A DNA stretch of 18,592 bases from the NCBI GenBank assembly GCA_946647055.1, contig CAMPCT010000016.1:1-18592 (forward strand), given 5' to 3'. A program made the position numbers and the translations under genes. The notes under the pieces are model-generated. The model ran no database searches. It saw only the letters and a program-made list of their open reading frames with translations, and was not told the DNA's origin. Origin of the DNA: an uncultured Atopobium sp. (GTDB taxonomy: Bacteria; Actinomycetota; Coriobacteriia; Coriobacteriales; Atopobiaceae). Positions 15,930-18,592 of this stretch are shown here, in pieces. Position 1 is the stretch's first letter, and each line of letters starts with the position of its first letter.

Positions 15930-15949
15930 TTCTGATAGTCTACCAGCAA
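15922..15949 (-). promoter_or_regulatory. glmM: Candidate promoter of the glmM operon
   Basis: Read on the minus strand, TTGCTG (15944-15949) and TATGCA (15922-15927) are 16 bp apart, about 72 bp upstream of the glmM start codon. TTGCTG matches the -35 consensus at TTG and TATGCA matches the -10 weakly. It is the only reasonable hexamer pair I see in this 210-bp divergent intergenic region on this strand. Confidence 0.38.
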
Positions 15950-15961
15950 TCCCCTCCTGCT

Positions 15962-15988
15962 GGGACAAAGGGACGGAGGTTTCGTCCC
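15962..15988. repeat. GGGACAAAGGGACGG palindromic element in divergent intergenic region
   Basis: GGGACG (15970-15975) and CGTCCC (15983-15988) form a 6-bp stem with a 7-nt loop, preceded by a second GGGAC (15962-15966) that offers an alternative outer pairing with GTCCC. It shares GGACAAAGG with the element at the tsaE stop (minus strand of 8163-8191). Unlike the others it lies between divergent promoters rather than at a gene end. There is no U-run. Confidence 0.55.
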
Positions 15989-16019
15989 ATCTCAAGAAGT
16001 CCCCGAAAGTGGGAGTCGG

Positions 16020-16025
16020 TATACT
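16020..16025 (+). promoter_or_regulatory. Candidate -10 box for the membrane-protein pair
   Basis: TATACT lies 36 bp before the start codon of the first gene of the plus-strand pair. No good -35 is found at 16-18 bp upstream (AAGTCC at best), so the call rests on the -10 and its position. Confidence 0.38.
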
Positions 16026-16060
16026 AGGACGAGAACAGCACCCGTCATGAGGCCAAGCGC

Positions 16061-16705
16061 ATGAACCAGTCCCGCTTCACATTGAACGCCCTCCTGGTGG
16101 TCGTCCTCGTCTTCTCCGCGCTCATCTTCTTCTTCACCATGTTCGTGGCCAACCTGGCCGACTGGTCGGCGGTCAACGACTACTACCAGATCGAGGGAAC
16201 CGACCTGGCGATCCTCTACTCGGACGAGAAGACGAGCGGCCTGTACGAGGGCCCCGAGAACACCTGCGTCCTCAAGGTCGAGGGGACCTTTGGCCACGAC
16301 TGGGGCGTCGTGCTGGAGGAGCCGTTCCTGTATGTGAACGAGTACACGTACACGGACATGGGGATGATGCACTGCAACCTCGTCAGGATCGACCTTGGGA
16401 CCTTCGAGCACGAGACCCTCCTCAGGGATGCCATCCTCCGCGGGCGCTGCCAGTCCGGGGAGCTTGTCTGCGTCTCGGGGCTCCTCATGCCGTCGACCTT
16501 CCCTGCGACCAACTCCCTGTGCCGTCTCTACGGCATGACGACGGGCGTCGACCCTGAGCAAGGCGCCGCCCAGGTGTTGTACCTTGACCCTCTTACCGCC
16601 GAGGTCGTCGGCTCCGCCCCATGCGAGGATGTCATGGGCGACCAGTTCGAGGGGTTGTATCTGGAGCGCTCCCTCCAGGATGTCCTGGGAGAGGTGGCCG
16701 CATGA
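16061..16705 (+). CDS. Membrane-anchored protein of unknown function
   Basis: A 214-residue protein with an N-terminal hydrophobic segment at about 7-30 (LNALLVVVLVFSALIFFFTM) after the short basic MNQSRF, so it is probably a signal anchor with the remaining 180 residues outside. The outer part is rich in beta-like stretches (LAILYSDEKTSGLYEGPEN, WGVVLEEPFLYVNEY, LVRIDLGTFEHETL, VLYLDPLTAEVVGS) that recall beta-propeller blades, but no family is recognised. Six cysteines (69, 105, 130, 137, 154, 188) could pair outside the membrane. GAGG is 8 nt before the ATG; an ATG at 16047 is closed after five codons. Its stop overlaps the next start (ATGA), so the two are coupled and probably act together. 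Confidence 0.75.
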   Translation: MNQSRFTLNALLVVVLVFSALIFFFTMFVANLADWSAVNDYYQIEGTDLAILYSDEKTSGLYEGPENTCVLKVEGTFGHDWGVVLEEPFLYVNEYTYTDMGMMHCNLVRIDLGTFEHETLLRDAILRGRCQSGELVCVSGLLMPSTFPATNSLCRLYGMTTGVDPEQGAAQVLYLDPLTAEVVGSAPCEDVMGDQFEGLYLERSLQDVLGEVAA

Positions 16706-17199
16706 GGGTGACATGGGGAACCGATGACCGCAAGACGCTCACGGGAGCGGGCCTGTACGTGACCATCTTCCAGGTCACCTCGCTGCTCCCACTCCCCTAC
16801 CTCTTTGCCGTCGTCGGCTATCCCGTGGTGATCACCAACAGGAACGTCCTGTCGTTCCTCTTCGACGTGGGACTGATGTCGGTGCCTCGCGCCGAGGCCC
16901 TGGCCCTGTCGTACGCCTACACCACCCTCTCCAGCGAGCTGGTCGTCTATTTCACGCTTCTGGTCGTGGCGCTCGTCGTCGGACTCGTTGTGGGGCGCCT
17001 GCTGAGGGGCGGTGGCGAGACCGCCCTCCGGCTGCGTCGGACCCTTGTCGCACTGCTGGCGTTTGACCTGGTCCTTCGCCTGCTGCCGTTTGGGTTCAAC
17101 CTGGCGTTCGGCCTTCCTGCCGCCATCATCGGATGGCTCTGCCGCGCCGCCTGCCTGGCCTTCGTCGTCCTGGACCTCCGCGCTGCCAAGGAAGGCTGA
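16702..17199 (+). CDS. Multi-pass membrane protein of unknown function
   Basis: A 165-residue hydrophobic protein with probably four membrane helices, at about 15-40, 78-101, 112-131 and 133-157; a basic loop around 102-113 (RLLRGGGETALRLRR) suggests a cytoplasmic side by the positive-inside rule. I recognise no motif or family. The start is the ATG at 16702 in an ATGA overlap with the preceding gene, rather than the ATG at 16621, whose extra residues overlap that gene in another frame. Translational coupling to a membrane-anchored exported protein suggests a two-component membrane unit, which is inference only. Confidence 0.72.
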   Translation: MRVTWGTDDRKTLTGAGLYVTIFQVTSLLPLPYLFAVVGYPVVITNRNVLSFLFDVGLMSVPRAEALALSYAYTTLSSELVVYFTLLVVALVVGLVVGRLLRGGGETALRLRRTLVALLAFDLVLRLLPFGFNLAFGLPAAIIGWLCRAACLAFVVLDLRAAKEG

Positions 17200-17231
17200 A
17201 CAAAGCCACCCCACGGCGGACTAGCCGAGGG

Positions 17232-17259
17232 TTCAATGGGGCATACATGCTGATAGAAT
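17232..17259 (+). promoter_or_regulatory. Candidate promoter of the AI-2E transporter gene
   Basis: TTCAAT (17232-17237) and TAGAAT (17254-17259) are 16 bp apart. TAGAAT matches the -10 consensus at five of six positions. Transcription from about 17266 would begin after the upstream in-frame ATG at 17247 and so supports the ATG at 17307 as the real start. Confidence 0.5.
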
Positions 17260-17265
17260 CAAGTG

Positions 17266-17280
17266 GTCCGCCATGCGGAC
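17266..17280 (+). promoter_or_regulatory. Hairpin at the predicted transcript start of the AI-2E gene
   Basis: GTCCGC and GCGGAC form a perfect 6-bp stem with a CAT loop, exactly where transcription from the candidate promoter would start. It may be an operator or a stabilising 5' hairpin on the mRNA. Confidence 0.35.
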
Positions 17281-17306
17281 GGGCTGCTATCGAGACAAGG
17301 TACTCC

Positions 17307-18422
17307 ATGAACGAAAACCCACTCAGACCAGAGGTATGGCTCCCACAGGCACTCTCGTTCAGCGCGGCGGTCGTCGTCTATGTCGTGCTGACGCACCTTC
17401 CCGCCCTGTGGGCTGCCGTCAGGACCTTCATCGGCTTCTTCTCTCCCGTCCTGCTTGCCGCAGTCATCGCCTACCTGGTCAATCCCCTCGCCAACCTCTA
17501 CAAGGACACCCTCTTCAGCGAGGCCAAGTCGGAGCGGACCAAGTCCGTCGCCTCGAACACCTTGGCCTTCGTGACGGTGTTCTCGTTCCTCTCCCTGCTC
17601 CTGATCATCCTCATCCCCCAGCTCATCGATGGCGTCTCTGCCTTCGTCGAGAACCTGACCAAGTATGCGGGGCAAGCGTCGACAAGCCTGCCCGAGCTGA
17701 AGCTGTTTGGGACCGACCTCAACCTGGAGGGGCTGCTCTCCTCCCGCGAGGAGCTCCTCAACACCCTGGCGAACGTCCTGAGGGAGAACACGGACGTCGT
17801 CCTGCACACGTCCACGCTCGCGGGCAAGAGCATCATCCAGTGGTCGATCGCCATCCTCCTCTCCATCTACCTCCTCTTCGAGAAGGAGCATCTCAAGGCG
17901 GGCTCCAAGCGCCTGCTCAGCGCCATCCTCTCCCCTGCGCAGTACGAGACCGCCCTGAGCTTCCTGCGCCGTTGCGACTCGATCCTCAACCGCTACGTCG
18001 TCTACAACCTGCTCGACAGCCTGATCATCGGTGGGGCGAACGCGCTGTTCATGACCGTGATGGGCATTCCCTACATCGGGCTGGTGTCCTTCGTCGTAGC
18101 TGTCTTCAACCTGATTCCCACCTTTGGCCCTTTGATCGGCGCCATCATCGGCGCCCTGATACTCTCCCTCGTCGAGCTGCGGTTCACCATCATGTTCCTC
18201 ATATTCACCGCCGTGCTGCAGCTCTGTGACGGCTACCTGGTCAAGCCGAGGCTCTTTGGCAGCTCGCTCGGCGTGTCCGGCCTCCTGATCCTGATTGGCA
18301 TCGTCGTGGGTGGCCGCATGTTTGGCTCCGTCGGCGTGCTGCTGGCAATCCCGAGCATCGCCATCCTCGACAACATGTACAAGGAGTTCCTCCTCCCCAA
18401 ACTCGAGGCCCGAAGCAAGTAG
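17307..18422 (+). CDS. AI-2E family transporter (PF01594-type permease)
   Basis: A 371-residue integral membrane protein. Hydrophobic segments lie at about 14-32, 38-60, 86-105, 172-191, 232-257, 259-283, 290-308 and 322-350, with the usual large soluble loop between the third and fourth (106-171). The family motif FNLIPTFGPLIGAIIGA is at 267-282 and GRMFGSVGVLLAIP at 336-349. Members have been linked to autoinducer-2 export, sodium/proton exchange or general efflux, so the substrate cannot be read from sequence. I chose ATG 17307-17309, with AAGG 8 nt upstream and lying after the predicted promoter, over the 58-residue longer frame from 17133 that overlaps the upstream gene. It is probably transcribed alone. 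Confidence 0.88.
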   Translation: MNENPLRPEVWLPQALSFSAAVVVYVVLTHLPALWAAVRTFIGFFSPVLLAAVIAYLVNPLANLYKDTLFSEAKSERTKSVASNTLAFVTVFSFLSLLLIILIPQLIDGVSAFVENLTKYAGQASTSLPELKLFGTDLNLEGLLSSREELLNTLANVLRENTDVVLHTSTLAGKSIIQWSIAILLSIYLLFEKEHLKAGSKRLLSAILSPAQYETALSFLRRCDSILNRYVVYNLLDSLIIGGANALFMTVMGIPYIGLVSFVVAVFNLIPTFGPLIGAIIGALILSLVELRFTIMFLIFTAVLQLCDGYLVKPRLFGSSLGVSGLLILIGIVVGGRMFGSVGVLLAIPSIAILDNMYKEFLLPKLEARSK

Positions 18423-18455
18423 GGTTGCCCGAGAGGGATACCCCCTGTGCAACCC
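18422..18455. repeat. Inverted repeat at the AI-2E gene stop codon
   Basis: GGGTTGC (18422-18428) and GCAACCC (18449-18455) are exact reverse complements enclosing a smaller AGGG/CCCT pairing. The first base is the last base of the AI-2E gene TAG. It lies between convergent genes, so it may terminate the plus-strand transcript, though no U-run follows. On the minus strand the centre (GGGGGTATCCCT) is similar to the GGGGGATACTCCCT arm of the 66-bp palindrome. Confidence 0.6.
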
Positions 18456-18460
18456 CCGCA

Positions 18461-18493
18461 AAGCAAAGGACCCGCCAGCAGGTGGCGGGTCCC
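18461..18493 (-). terminator. rpsI: Rho-independent terminator of the rpsI transcript
   Basis: A GGACCCGCC / GGCGGGTCC stem (18468-18476 with 18484-18492), extendable by one A-T pair to a 5-nt loop, is followed on the minus strand by TTTGCTT. It lies about 23 nt beyond the rpsI stop codon. Confidence 0.8.
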
Positions 18494-18515
18494 AGTTGGT
18501 GCGTGGTGAGAAACC

Positions 18516-18592
<77 letters not shown>

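Noticed and set aside
12740..16027. A 1095-codon open frame on the plus strand opposite glmS and glmM
   Set aside because: It is the mirror of two clearly identified genes on the other strand; high GC third positions leave few stops in that frame. The translation is low-complexity Val/Gly/Asp/His-rich and has no domain.
18422..18455. Rho-independent terminator for the AI-2E gene
   Set aside because: The 7-bp outer stem has a long loop and no U-run follows; kept as an inverted repeat only.

Overview
The window looks like a piece of chromosome from a high-GC anaerobic actinobacterium, most plausibly a member of the Coriobacteriia (Olsenella/Atopobium-like). The reasons are the high GC content throughout, an oxygen-sensitive glycyl radical enzyme with its activase, a flavodoxin-like protein with two [4Fe-4S] motifs, and a TsaB-RimI-TsaD fusion. 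The genus is an inference; no marker gene here fixes it.

Layout. Positions 1-878 (+) hold the C-terminal part of a YtcJ-type amidohydrolase. It converges on a two-gene glycyl radical operon (activase 953-1885, enzyme 1882-4269, both minus), and a perfect 66-bp palindrome separates the two. About 580 bp upstream of the glycyl radical enzyme carry no large gene, only a possible 36-codon leader ORF, a weak promoter and inverted repeats. From 15850 down to 4851 runs a long block of nine minus-strand genes, transcribed in the order glmM, glmS, acpS, nnr, alr, uracil-DNA glycosylase, tsaE, a flavodoxin-fold ferredoxin, and tsaB-rimI-tsaD. Several are translationally coupled. The block combines amino-sugar and D-alanine supply for peptidoglycan, activation of acyl carrier protein, repair of hydrated NAD(P)H, base-excision repair and t6A tRNA modification. 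To the right, on the plus strand, are a pair of overlapping membrane-protein genes of unknown function (16061-17199) and an AI-2E-family transporter (17307-18422). The window ends in the 3' end of rpsI (minus) with its terminator.

The most unusual non-coding feature is a set of short palindromic elements (879-944, 4748-4812, 4823-4853, 8163-8191, 15962-15988, 18422-18455). Several share GGACA/TGTCC cores. Four of the six touch or supply a stop codon, which suggests a dispersed REP-like family placed at gene ends. The 66-bp palindrome also contains two perfect and two near-perfect copies of the actinobacterial DnaA-box 9-mer. On the protein side, the glycyl radical enzyme has CIQ where most eliminases of the family have CxE, so its substrate and chemistry cannot be assigned from sequence.
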